DNA of 64,000 bases from Parapristionchus giblindavisi. Lineage: Eukaryota > Nematoda > Chromadorea > Rhabditida > Diplogasteridae. The stretch lies in contig CALSFV010000137.1 of NCBI GenBank assembly GCA_943737045.1, positions 48,501 through 112,500 of the forward strand, written 5' to 3'. Of this stretch, positions 11,063-21,286 are shown piece after piece (position 1 is the stretch's first letter; every line of letters starts with the position of its first letter). The position numbers were made by a program, and so were the translations under genes. The notes below the pieces were generated by a model that did no database searches, was not told the origin of the DNA, and was given only the letters and a program-made list of their open reading frames with translations.

Positions 11063-12022
11063 CCACAAGGGAGTGCGGATACAGTAGAGGGCCTTCTTTG
11101 AGGGCTACGAGCCCTCAAATAAAAGATATTCATTTGGCTTCAGAGAGTATGCACCGTATTCTCTCAAGTTAAATAAAAGTAGAAGAATCGCATAAAGTTG
11201 ACAAATGTTAGTGTAACAGTGCATAAATCGTATTCTCTCAAGTTAAATAAAAGTAAAAGAATCTTTTTCACCCAAATGGGCGCCTTTTATTTTTGCGCTA
11301 GCGATTGACGGCAAAGACAAATAATGCGTATTGCCGCTTTGCGAACCATTATTTGAGGGAACTAATTATCTATGCAGACTTCTAATTTATTGTTCTTGTA
11401 TTTATCAATTGGCACTGTATTGGAAGTATTTACACTTCATTTCATTAATATTTTTGAATTGAGCATCATGTCTTTTTACATTACATTTAAATACTATATC
11501 GAGATCAACTAAACGGTGGATCTGTAGTGAAAAGAGATGGTTCCACTGATCCTAGTTGAGCGCAACTTTCATAAAGTCCGTCAGCCCGTGTCTCTTTATA
11601 TTAATTCATTCATTTTTCAATTATATTGTCTTATCGTTAAATGAAATGTGCAATGAGGAAATGATTCTCATAGTAAGATATTCTCGCATAATTTCAGAGT
11701 ATCCATAGATATATTGTTGTATTCGCTGTTCAAGTAACAGGTTTATGCGCATACGACATCAGTTTGCTGCGATTGACTTTATAATAATTCATTCTATTCT
11801 TCACTAAACTAATCTTCGACGCATATAAGTCTCTGCCGCGCAACTTCGAAATCGCTAGCGCAAAATAAAAGGCGCCCATTTGGGTGAAAAAGATTCTTTT
11901 ACTTTTATTTAACTTGAGAGAATACGGTTTATGCATACTCTCTGAAGCCAAATGAACATCTTTTATTTGAGGGCTCGTAGCCTTCAAAGAAGGCCCTCTA
12001 CTGTATCCGCACTCCCTTGTGG
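11063..12022. mobile_element. About 960-bp fold-back element with CCACAAGGGAGTGCGG ends
   Basis: The left end CCACAAGGGAGTGCGGATAC and the right end (reverse complement, 12003-12022) begin a long inverted repeat of more than 150 bases on each side that includes GAGGGCTACGAGCCCTC and TATTCTCTCAAGTTAAAT. The middle (about 11350-11720) is unpaired and non-coding. A target duplication is not evident. It lies inside the 3' flank of coiled-coil copy 2. A non-autonomous DNA transposon is the best reading. Confidence 0.7.
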
Positions 12023-12133
12023 TTTTCGTTTCTTTTGGAAACTATCGAAGAGAGTACAATAATCCCGGATGAGAACCGACTGGTAAGAACTGTTATTTTA
12101 TCCCAAATTTTACACCGGTCATTCCGATATTAA

Positions 12134-12246
12134 GGGGAGCGTAACCTCACTCAATGGTCTCTTCGACGCGCAATGCTATCTCGTTGTTAGAGAACAGATA
12201 AATATTGTGCACAATGAAGATGACATTGAGAGAGGTAACACTCCCT
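12134..12246. mobile_element. TTAA-flanked MITE, copy 1
   Basis: Inverted ends GGGGAGCGTAACCTC / GAGGTAACACTCCCT flanked by TTAA (12130-12133, 12247-12250). The homologous position near coiled-coil copy 1 (3970-3985) has no insert, giving an approximate empty site. Confidence 0.75.
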
Positions 12247-12639
12247 TTAAATATATTAAATATCGGACTGACCTACTCATGATTAGCGAAAATTTGGGTT
12301 AAAAAGAGTTCTTATCCAGTCGGTTCTCATCCGACATCATTCCAGTATAACTTACTCTGACTAGTAGTTTATTATATTTCAGCTGTAATTCTTTCATTTC
12401 TATTTCCATTATTGCATTTCTTTTCTCTAGTTCTTCTTCTTTCTTCTCCTTATCTTCTAGTCTTCTTTTTAGTTCACTTCTATTCTGTTCTTCGATTTCT
12501 AGTCTCTTTTCAAGTAAATTTTTAGTCTTCAAAAGTTCTTCTTTCTCTTTTTGTCCAGTTTCGACTTTTCTTTCGAGTTCTTCAATTCTCTTCTTATTAG
12601 CTTGGTTCTGAAAATATAACACTGAAAAGAAAAACGAGA

Positions 12640-12695
12640 GGGAGAGCGCGGGTAAGATAGAGAGGAAAGAACGAGAGATAGGGGGAAACGAGAGA

Positions 12696-12727
<32 letters not shown>

Positions 12728-12830
12728 TACAGAGAGAGAGCGAGAAAGAGAGAGCGAGAGAGAGAGAGAGAGAGAGATACAGAGAGAGAGAGAGCGAGAA
12801 AGAGAGGATGAGGGAGAGAAAGAGAGAGTG
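12640..12830 (+). repeat. Polypurine tract in the penultimate intron of copy 2
   Basis: GA-rich microsatellite in the same intron as 4818-5502. A further GGGAGA tract at 13895-14035 fills another intron of the same gene copy. Confidence 0.8.
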
Positions 12831-13300
12831 AAAAAGATATTGAACTTACAATATACTTCTCTGGTAGATGAGCAGTGAGTAGATGAACTGGTCGTCCATA
12901 ATCATATGTCTGTACATTCACCATTCCATTCTCATCAATTCCAACAGTATTCGATAAATCTCCCAAACTTGAATAATTTTCTTTAACGTCAAATAATTCT
13001 ATTTATTTCCACTTACTTTGTCTTTATAATTTCATATGATAAATCATTCATATTCACTGATATTAAGCTTCCATCAAAAGTCAAATAAAAGATCCAATTA
13101 CTGAATACCACAAACCGAATACAAAACTGAAATCATTCTAATGTAAATCGACAGAATAACTGAAACATGCCCTTGGTAATTCTTTTTTTCTCGAAATATT
13201 CTTCTGAATCTGATTGATATCGACGAATGGAGGAAGAATTTACATGATCAATTATACCGAATAAGAAGTTTCTGGAAATTCATTTAGAGTAATTTGTTAA

Positions 13301-13413
13301 AGGGAGCGTAACCTCTCTCAATGGTCTCTTCGACGTATTATGCTCTCTCGTTGTTAGAGAACAGAGAAATAGTGTGCGCAATGAAGAGGCCATTGTGAGA
13401 GGTAACGCTCCCT
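13301..13413. mobile_element. TTAA-flanked MITE, copy 2
   Basis: AGGGAGCGTAACCTCTCTC at the left and its complement GAGAGGTAACGCTCCCT at the right, with TTAA at 13297-13300 and 13414-13417. The equivalent intron of coiled-coil copy 1 (about 5950) lacks it. Confidence 0.85.
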
Positions 13414-16400
13414 TTAATATAGAATATATTGTTAAAATCTTACTCACTCATGTGCAAGAAGTACATCATATTCCTTTAATTCATCAATCGAAATATTATA
13501 TTTAATTCCAGTTTTTATCTCTTTCAATGAAATAATGGAGACACTGCCATTTGAAAAAAAACTTTTATTCCATTTTCGATCTGTAATTTTTTTAAAAATT
13601 AACAATTTCAGTTTCTACTTATAAAATTATTTGTTTTTACCTTTACTAATTCTTTGATTACGATTCCATCATTTATTAGTTCAGCTTTCTTTATTATTTT
13701 GTCCTGAATATTGATTTCATTGTACTTTTCAATCTCGAAATTAACCTTTTCGAAGAAGAACGAATTACCCACAACTCCCAATGGGGCGTCATACTCAAAT
13801 TGTTGCTCTATACGTTTGTTTCTAAATTCAATATTTTTACATTGAAATATTTACAAAATTAATTTAATTTCTGTTTGATTTTCAATACAGACGTGGAGAA
13901 GGCGAGAGGGAGAGAGAGGGAGAGAGGGAGAGAAGGAGAGAGATAGATGGACAGGGAGAGAGGAAAGGGAGAGAGGGAGAGAGTGAGAAAGGGAGAGAGG
14001 GAGAGAGGGAGAGATAGAGGGGGGAGAGTGAGAGAGATTTTAAAATTATTCTCTTTAGGTTTATTTCGAAATTTAATATTATTAGATTGAAAAAAATAGT
14101 AAAAGAAATTTAATTTCAGTATGATTTTTTTATTACAGAAATGAAAACAAACCCTTTCATCCATGTAAGGACTATAGGGCTGTAATAAGAACGATGAATA
14201 AATTCATCTGAAATATTCATTACAATAACCCTTTTACGAATCCTCTCATACCTTGAGTGATTTGGTAGAATTCTCCCTCTTCATCAATCGAATATTCTTG
14301 ACGTTTCTTGAACTCCATAATTCAACTGAAATTGAGAAATTAAAATAACACTAACTATTAGGGTTGCAGGAACGGGGGCGAATTCTACGCACCCTATTGC
14401 TACCCCTTCCCTTCTCTCTAGCAATCACCCGTGAGAGGCACTCTCTCCCTTCCTAACTTCGTAGTTTGCCACGCCACGGCTAGAGAGTGCGTAGTCCCCG
14501 CATCTTTGCGGGGACTACGCACTCTTTCTCGCCTCTCCCAGACTCTCTCCCTACTCTCTTCAGTCCACCCGCCTCGCCCCCCATAGAGGCACGTTTGAAG
14601 ACATATCTAACTCCCCTCTCATCTGAGAACTTAGCAGTCAACAGTAAAGTTTTAGCTCACATCGATCCGGTTTTGATTCTTTTTTGGAAGAGTTCATACG
14701 ATCAAAACAAACGAAATCACATTCGTTCAAAATAATGACTCAAAAAATATTTGAAAAAATACTTTACTTTGTTTAGAATGATAATAAAAAATTAAACACA
14801 TTATTTTTATCCGAACAGTGATATAAAAGTCATCAACGGAATCAACTGAATTCTGAAACGTGAAAATTATGATGCCATAACTATAAATAATGTCACTACT
14901 TTCACTACACTATGACTCATGACTATGACTTGTCACTACTTTCGTTCATAATTAGTTTATTTCACAACAATAGTATTGGAAGAGTCGATACGATTGAACC
15001 AAACGAAATGACATTCGTTCTACGGTTTTCGAGCGAAATCTAATCAATTATGGTACAAAATAGTATTGGTATGGACACTGTGGACAGTTGAATTTCTCTC
15101 AATGATCATTGGAATCATAGGAATCAGAGGATTCACATTTTTATCATTTTTCACGGCCTTGAATGGGGTATTATCTAAATGTTTTTAGTGTGGATCCGTT
15201 TGCCCAATGCACTTATGTGTATTAAAAAAGTGAAAAAAGTAATTGATTGAAGTAGAATCCACGAAAACGTCGACCGCACAGCAGACAGAAAGGCAGAATG
15301 AAATGGCAGAAATTCGCACAAATCCTGGCATTATTCAGACTGCAAAACTGGTATTCGGTAGGATTTTCTCCTCCATACAACGTTCACAGCTTATTATCTG
15401 TAACGACTCCCGACAGGAGTTTTTGATTGTGGTATACAACGGAGGATAACTACCCTTGCCCTTATTTGGTACAATTGTAGTGCAATACGATTTGATGATA
15501 TTGAACTATTTATTATATAGTTGCAATAAATAGGGATAGAGAAGAGTTGTGGTGGTTTCTGATTGATATGATGGAGAGAGAGGAGGCGTGATAGCCTGTG
15601 GATTGATTTGGGGGAATGAATTAGAGAATGACGACTCTCAAATCGGACCGAAAAGGGTGAGGGGTTGTTGGTGATAGAATGACCTCATATCACGGATCTC
15701 CTGTAAAAGTGTATGAAAGTAAAAACCTTTTTGCACAGAAAAAATTAACTTTTCTCTTTTTTTATTGATAATTGTTAGACTGTCCTAACTGAGTGCGAAA
15801 ACAACATTTTGAAATTTTGTTTTTCGGAATTTGCATAATTATGCATTTTTTTTACCGTCAACTTCAAATGAGTGTGACTCGCTTCGTTTTTGAGCAACCG
15901 TGTAAAAATTTTTTTCATTCGGTTCCTAATGACCTCCTCTACAAATAACTCAACTAAGGATATGGTCGGAAATGTTGTTCTTCATGTGTTTTTGTATGAA
16001 AACTGTTTTTTTGCATACACAATGCGATTTTTCTAGAAATTTTTCTCTAAAGGATAAGAGTTTTATTGCAGATTCGGATTCCCCGTCCTCGAATTGGGGT
16101 ATCCTGATATATCATTTAACCCAACTCTGTCCGCCCAATAGTGATACTGTATATCATCGTCCTGGACTTAGTGCAATTTTCTCTCAAATCACATTTTTGA
16201 TTGTAAATCAGCTCAAACTTATGTTAATGTACTCATTAGCATATTTAAACCCTGTATTTCGACCAGCCTTACAAAATTGTCTTAGTGGTTCGAATTCTCA
16301 ACAACAACCATTTTTGAGATATGAATCGAAAACTGATTTTTTAACGATTTTTTAATTCTTTCGTGGAAGATCTTTTTTTTTATTCTGCATTTTCATTTTC

Positions 16401-16495
16401 ACTGTTCTTATTTATCATTTATTGATATTAGTTTATTGATCGTTAAGGTCGAAGAAACTGTTTGAATCAAGAATATCCATAGAACCGTCGAAAAA

Positions 16496-16989
16496 CTATG
16501 AGAAATCACTGTAGATATCATAGATGGCATCCGATGTTATCATTCTCTCATCCTCGACCACATCCACTTCCTCCTCAACGGGCAGATCTTCTTCTTCGAA
16601 ATCCTTCTCCATATCATCCAGAAGCGCTCTTCTTCTTCTACTATAGATTCCTTTAGCCTCCATTTCCTTCTTCTTAGCAGCAACGATAGATCGAATGCAA
16701 TTCTTAATCTGTTCATGGGGCATTCGTTCTGAAGAAGGATCAGTTCTATCCTTCATTCTTCGTTCTATCTCTTCCGCTCGAAGTTTCTTCGAATGAGTGA
16801 AGTAATCCTCGAAGAGATCAGCGACCAACTGTCTAGCCTTTGGATCGTATCTCGCTCCCTTCTTCGTAATACGCAATGCCTGGGCTTCTTATGAACTGGA
16901 GCCTGTTGGAATACATGAAATGATTCAGCGAGAGGGGCAATTCCTACTCCCTTCTGCACTTCCTCAAGCATTCCCTTGTAAAACAGCAT
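16496..16989 (-). CDS. Unrecognised charged protein encoded in the loop of a fold-back element
   Basis: Two overlapping minus-strand frames together look like one coding sequence. The upstream frame (from 16989) gives MLFYKGMLEEVQKGVG and VFQQAPVHKKP; near 16880 it must shift to the downstream frame, which gives ITKKGARYDPKARQLVADL, EEIERRMKDRTDPSSERM and an acidic tail ending IYDIYSDFS with a stop at 16496. The junction contains two possible acceptors (CCAACAG and AGCCCAG), so it may be an intron boundary or a frameshift. The downstream 126 residues are mainly helical and highly charged, with a lysine/arginine stretch and an acidic C terminus. It is the only unpaired, protein-like part of the whole 4.4-kb palindrome. 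I do not recognise it; a captured host gene piece or a transposon accessory protein are both possible. Confidence 0.45.
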
Positions 16990-17521
16990 AAAACAAAACG
17001 AAAAAGCTGGTGTTTTTAAGTTGCATCAAGTCAGAAAGGCGAAAAATCGTTAAAAATCAGTTTTCGATTCATATCTCAAAAATGGTTGTTGTTGAGAATT
17101 CGAACCTCTTAGACAATTTTGTAAGGCTGGTCGAAATACAGGGTTTAAATATGCTAATGAGTACATTAACATAAGTTTGAGCTGGTTTACAATCAAAAAT
17201 GTGATTTGAGAGAAAATTGCACTAGTCCAGGACGATGATATACAGTATCACTATTGGGCGGACAGAGTTGGGTTAAATGATATATCAGGATATCCCAATT
17301 CGAGGACGGGGAATCCGAATCTGTAATAAAACTCTTATCCTTTAGAGAAAAATTTCGAGAAAAATCGCATTTTGTATGCAAAAAAACAGTTTTCATACAA
17401 AAACACATGAAGAACAACATTTCCGACCATATCCTTAGTTGAGTTATTTGTAGAGGAGGTCATTAGGAACCGAATGAAAAACAATTTTACACGGTTGCTC
17501 AAAAACGAAGCGAGTGATGGC

Positions 17522-17901
17522 GCACTAAAAAATAGTGGAAAACGGAAAATGGCGACTTTCCGGGATCTAAAAAAGTACACTGGAAAACCGAAAATGGTAA
17601 CTCGAAATTTAAATTCGCGGGCGCGAATAAGGCGCGGGAATTCAAATTCTGACTTTCTAACTGGATTTTCTGCGGTTATAAAACTTATATAAAACCGAAA
17701 TTTCATTTTTCGACCTTTATGAAGCGTAAGAACTTAAATTCCTACTTTACATCCTTTTTAAATCGCAGAAAACCGTAGTTGGAAAGCCAGAATTTGAATT
17801 CCCGCACCTTTTTTCGCGCCCGCGAATTCAAATTGTCGAGTTTCCATGTGCTTTTTTAGACCCTGGAAAGTCGCCATTTTCCGTTTTCCACTATTTCACG
17901 G
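17522..17901. mobile_element. About 380-bp fold-back MITE inside the right arm
   Basis: AATAGTGGAAAACGGAAAA and GGCGACTTTCC at the left recur in reverse complement at the right (17866-17895). The corresponding position of the left arm (about 15865) has no insert, so the MITE arrived after the palindrome formed. Confidence 0.7.
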
Positions 17902-18778
17902 TAAAAAAATTGCATAATTATGCAAATTACGAAAAACAAAATTTCAAAATGTTGTTTTCGCACTCAGTTAGGCCAGTCTAACAATTATCAATAAAAAAAG
18001 AGAAAAGTTAATTTTTTCTGTGCAATGGCTTCATACACTTTTACAGGAGATCCGTGATATACTAGGGACATTCATCTCAATAATTATAGAAATAATTGGT
18101 AATTGTATTATACCAATTTGAATAGTATTGTTGTGGAATAAACTAATTATGAACGAAAGTAGTGACAAGTCATAGTCATGAGTCATAGTGTAGTGAAAGT
18201 AGTGACATTATTTATAGTTATGGCATCATAATTTTCACGTTTCAGAATTCAGTTGATTCCGTTGATGACTTTTATATCACTGTTCGGATAAAAATAATGT
18301 GTTTAATTTTTTATTATCATTCTAAACAAAGTAAAGTATTTTTTCAAATATTTTTTGAGTCATTATTTTGAACGAATGTGATTTCGTTTGTTTTGATCGT
18401 ATGAACTCTTCCAAAAAAGAATCAAAACCGGATCGATGTGAGCTAAAACTTTGCTGTTGACTGCTAAGTTCTCAGATGAGAGGGGAGTTAGATATGTCTT
18501 CAAACGTGCCTCTATGGGGGCGAGGCGGGTGGACTGAAGAGAGTAGGGAGAGAGTCAGGGAGAGGCGAGAAATAGTGCGTAGTTCCCGCAAAGGTGCGGG
18601 GACTACGCACCCTCTGGCAGTCTCTCTTCTCTCGTGCGGGGAAATACGAGAGAGGGGCAAGAGATGGGAAGAGGGCGCGGTAAATTCGACTACGCCTACG
18701 CAACGGCAACCCTACTAACTATAGAAATGAGAGCAACAAGTCGAAAGAAGTTAGATTCAGAAGGAAAGATAAGAACAG

Positions 18779-18960
18779 TCTCCCTCTCTCCCTCTCCCTC
18801 TCTACCTCTCTCCCTCTCTCCCTCTCTCCCTCTCTCACTCTCTCCCTCTCCCTCTCTCCCTCTCTCCCTCTCTCCCTCTCTCACTCTCTCCCTCTCCCTC
18901 TCCCTCTCTCCCTCTCTCCCACTCCCTCTCTCCCTCTCTACCTCTCTCCCTCTCTCCCTG
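18779..18960 (+). repeat. (CTCTCC)n polypyrimidine microsatellite
   Basis: CCCTCTCTCCCTCTCT repeats just outside the hAT element. Simple sequence only; open frames through it are artefacts of the repeat. Confidence 0.9.
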
Positions 18961-18984
18961 TCGAAGGGGAATAATGTGTTTAGA

Positions 18985-19110
18985 AAATTTAAGACAAGAT
19001 AATTTGTGAAGCAAAAGTTTGTGATCGATGGATTCAAAGACCTTACGGAAATCAAAGAAAACAGTATCAAAGGAATTATGGGCAGATATTAGAGAGAGAT
19101 AATATGAATG
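18985..19110 (-). pseudogene. LINE reverse transcriptase fragment
   Basis: The minus strand encodes SLISAHNSFDTVFFDFRKVF followed by ESIDHKLLLHKLS, the reverse transcriptase block that contains the first catalytic aspartate (x-x-F-D-F-x-K-x-F-D-x-V/I-x-H in non-LTR elements). It is bounded by other repeats and only about 40 codons remain. It differs from the LINE at 31843 (there FDFAKAFDRVSH), so it is another, older LINE. Confidence 0.6.
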
Positions 19111-19163
19111 TGTTTCAGCTCAGTGGCAGAGGATCTATATTTAAATAAGTTTAAAAAATTTAA

Positions 19164-19266
19164 AGGGAGCATAACCTCTCTCAATGGCCTCTGCATTGTG
19201 CACACTATTTCTCTGTTCTCTAACAACGAGAAAGCGTTGTGCGTCGAAGAGACCATTGAAAGATTT
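19164..19266. mobile_element. TTAA MITE, copy 3 (right end decayed)
   Basis: AGGGAGCATAACCTCTCTC preceded by TTAA matches copies at 12134 and 13301. The interior matches in part in inverted form (TCTCTAACAACGAGAAAGC). The right terminal repeat is mutated. Confidence 0.6.
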
Positions 19267-19419
19267 ACGTTTAGGAAATCCAGATTGAAAGGAGTCAGAA
19301 GGAGTTTAATCATTGAGAAATTTAGTGATACTAACCGCAGAGCCGTAAACTATATCCCGGCCGTCGCTGGTTTTTTGATACCGGATCTATTTATTCACGA
19401 TTGAATTTTACTTAATTTT

Positions 19420-19880
19420 TTAAATTCACCCATTGTGATTTATTCGACGCATCTGATGCTAATCTACCTCCTGATACTACGCTTTGAGCTTTATTGCATG
19501 TTCATTTTGTTTATTACGCTGCATAACTTATCCTACTTCGTTTTTTTTTCACCAAAGTTGTTTGTTTTCGATCGATATTTCTACGTTATTTCGAATATCC
19601 CATTACGATTTACATACTATTCGAAGCATTAAACACTAGACTTTCTGACCATACTACGTTTTCCGCTCTAATGATTGCCATACGCCCGCAACACGCCCCG
19701 AAACTTAGCCTACTTCGATTTCTTCACTTAAATAAAAATTTCTGCAATTTTCGACAAATCCTCAATACGATTTTTACATTACTAGATGCGCCAGACACTA
19801 GGCTTTCTCATGATGATACGTTTCATGCTGTATTGAATGCCGCGCGCGTGCAGCCTACTGCAAAACTTAGTCGAGGGTGA
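19420..19880. repeat. Divergent tandem repeat, period about 170-175
   Basis: The words ACTTATCCTACTTCG (about 19528), ACTTAGCCTACTTCG (about 19703) and ACTTAGTCG (about 19867) end three successive units that also share GATTTACAT, TTCTGAC/CTTTCTCATGATGATACG and TTGAATGCC-type words. Identity between units is low. No coding assigned. Confidence 0.45.
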
Positions 19881-20344
19881 TTTCTTTATAAATAAAGTAT
19901 TTATTTAATGAAAAAAATGTCATGTCGTTTTATGATCATCGGAACAATATTTCAGCATTACAAAAAACACATAATGCCAAGAAATATTAAATTATTCGTT
20001 TTTTTCATTGAATAAATATATGTCGTGACACACCGCATGACACAACTCCATGGATGGCATACTGTAGTTTTCTTAACATGAGCGAATATTAATTAAGTAC
20101 TGTTTTCCATCCTTATATTTAATTTTCGTGTTTTTCTTGTTTCCCATTAGAATCAGCACCATCGATTACGTTGAAAATGATAAAAATATAATTTTACTGC
20201 ACTTTCGTAATTTGCATTTTGCGGTCCCACGGAGGGCAATTTTCATTAAAAAGGGCGAGTATAGAATATGCCAAAAGTCAAGTCAACAGCAGAGAAATCG
20301 CGGTGAGACTCAAAATAAACAAAAAAATCTGTTGATAAATTTTA
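19881..20344. other. AT-rich stretch, nothing recognised
   Basis: No persuasive open frame, repeat or RNA gene. Confidence 0.35.
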
Positions 20345-20610
20345 GTTTCTGGCCTTTTCAATTCTATTTCGACTATTTTGTTCGCTGTTCCTAGTTACGC
20401 GCAATAATTTAAGTGATTTTGCGTCGATCTAGACCTAAACGATTGTAAACGAAATGCGAAAAGTGATTGGGGGAAGGGTTTAAAGATTTATCACTGCGAC
20501 CGTGAAATAGCATATACACGCACATACTTTTTCACGGATACGGATAAAAACCGCCCGGATACGGATGAGAAAGAATTCGTACCCGTTGCACTCCGTGGGT
20601 CCCTAATTAT
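20345..20610 (+). repeat. Repeat module shared with 57036-57285
   Basis: About 250 bases nearly identical to 57036-57285 (for example GCGTCGATCTAGACCTAAAC and GGATACGGATAAAAACCGCC). At the second site it lies inside the loop of the 55413-58084 palindrome. Non-coding; probably a piece of a transposable element. Confidence 0.75.
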
Positions 20611-20800
20611 AACAGACATACATTTTCGTGCACTCACATTGTGAATTGCGGGTCAGTTTATAAAATTGTCAGGATATAAAAAACGGGTCAGTTTTGCAGA
20701 TTTCGGTGGCTGATACGAGGCGAGGCGAGCGAGATGATGCGACCATGGAAGGATGGAATAGCACTGTTTCATTATTAATATTGAAGATAAAGATTTTATT

Positions 20801-21286
20801 GTTGTTGTCATATTATAATATGCACACTATAATATATAATATAATATGAATATATAAATAATAAGAATAAAGAAGTATAAATTTAGACGAATGACAACGG
20901 AAATGAAAGACAAACGAAGAGAGGTAGTGAAGTGGCGAGAGACGGTTAACTACGGTATGTGTCAGTCTGTCAGATTTGTGATTCCTTTATAAAATTTGTT
21001 TTGACGTTATTGCTCTAACTAGTAATGTTTAAATGTGTTCAGGGGATACTAAAGAAAATATAGAAATGATTCAATAACGTCAAAACAAAATTTTATAAGG
21101 GAATCACAAATCTGACAGACTGGCACATACCGTAGTTAACCCTCTCTCGCCACTTCACTACCTCTCTTCGTTTGTCTTTCATTTCCGTTGTCATTCGTCT
21201 AAATTTATACTACTTTATTCTTATTATTTATATATTCATTTCCATCCCATCATTATAGTGTGCATAGGCAACAATATGACAACAAC
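20801..21286. mobile_element. About 490-bp fold-back MITE
   Basis: Arms of more than 200 bases, beginning GTTGTTGTCATATT and ending with its complement, pair around a centre near 21040. Paired blocks include GACAAACGAAGAGAGGTAGT and GTTTTGACGTTAT. It abuts the left end of repeat unit A. Non-coding. Confidence 0.75.

Larger units (their letters stand above)
12356..14318 (-). pseudogene. Coiled-coil gene family, copy 2 (keeps the start codon)
   Basis: This copy supplies the 5' end missing from copy 1. Exon 1 (14318-14252) starts MEFKKRQEYSIDEEGEF and ends at a GTATGA donor; exon 2 (14207-14153) reads DEFIHRSYYSPIVLTWMKG with an unusual GTTTGT donor; phases carry 1 then 2 nucleotides into the following exon. 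Later exons match copy 1: FSNWIFYLTFDGSLISVNM (13126-13017), VNVQTYDYGRPVHLLTAH ending at 12850, and a short coiled coil (12607-12356) with one to two 14-residue units. Damage: a deletion and frameshift in the 13440-13580 exon, one extra A in the exon near 13220 with loss of its donor, a one-base shift of the acceptor near 12980, and a TTAA MITE in an intron. Function unknown; a degraded duplicate. Confidence 0.6.
15690..18057. mobile_element. TA-flanked fold-back element nested in the hAT element
   Basis: Ends TCACGGATCTCCTGTA / TACAGGAGATCCGTGA with TA at 15688-15689 and 18058-18059, as for Tc1/mariner insertions. Left arm 15690-16365 pairs with 17040-18057; the right arm contains an extra small fold-back (17522-17901). 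The unpaired loop 16366-17040 holds the ORF at 16496-16989. A shorter member with the same ends is at 45111-45940. Confidence 0.8.
14359..18714. mobile_element. 4.36-kb hAT-type fold-back element with 8-bp target duplication
   Basis: Ends are TAGGGTTGC (14359) and GCAACCCTA (18714), matching the usual hAT terminus, and are flanked by the identical octamer CTAACTAT (14351-14358 and 18715-18722). The outer arms (14359-15690 and 18058-18714) pair as an imperfect inverted repeat that includes a second short hairpin (GTGCGTAGTCCCCGCATC and its mirror near 14485 and 18575). No hAT transposase is present. The interior is occupied by another fold-back element (15690-18057). A non-autonomous element that grew by nesting is the simplest interpretation. 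Confidence 0.85.

Noticed and set aside
20345..20610. Promoter of a nearby gene
   Set aside because: Repeated at 57036 within a transposon loop and followed by no coding sequence.
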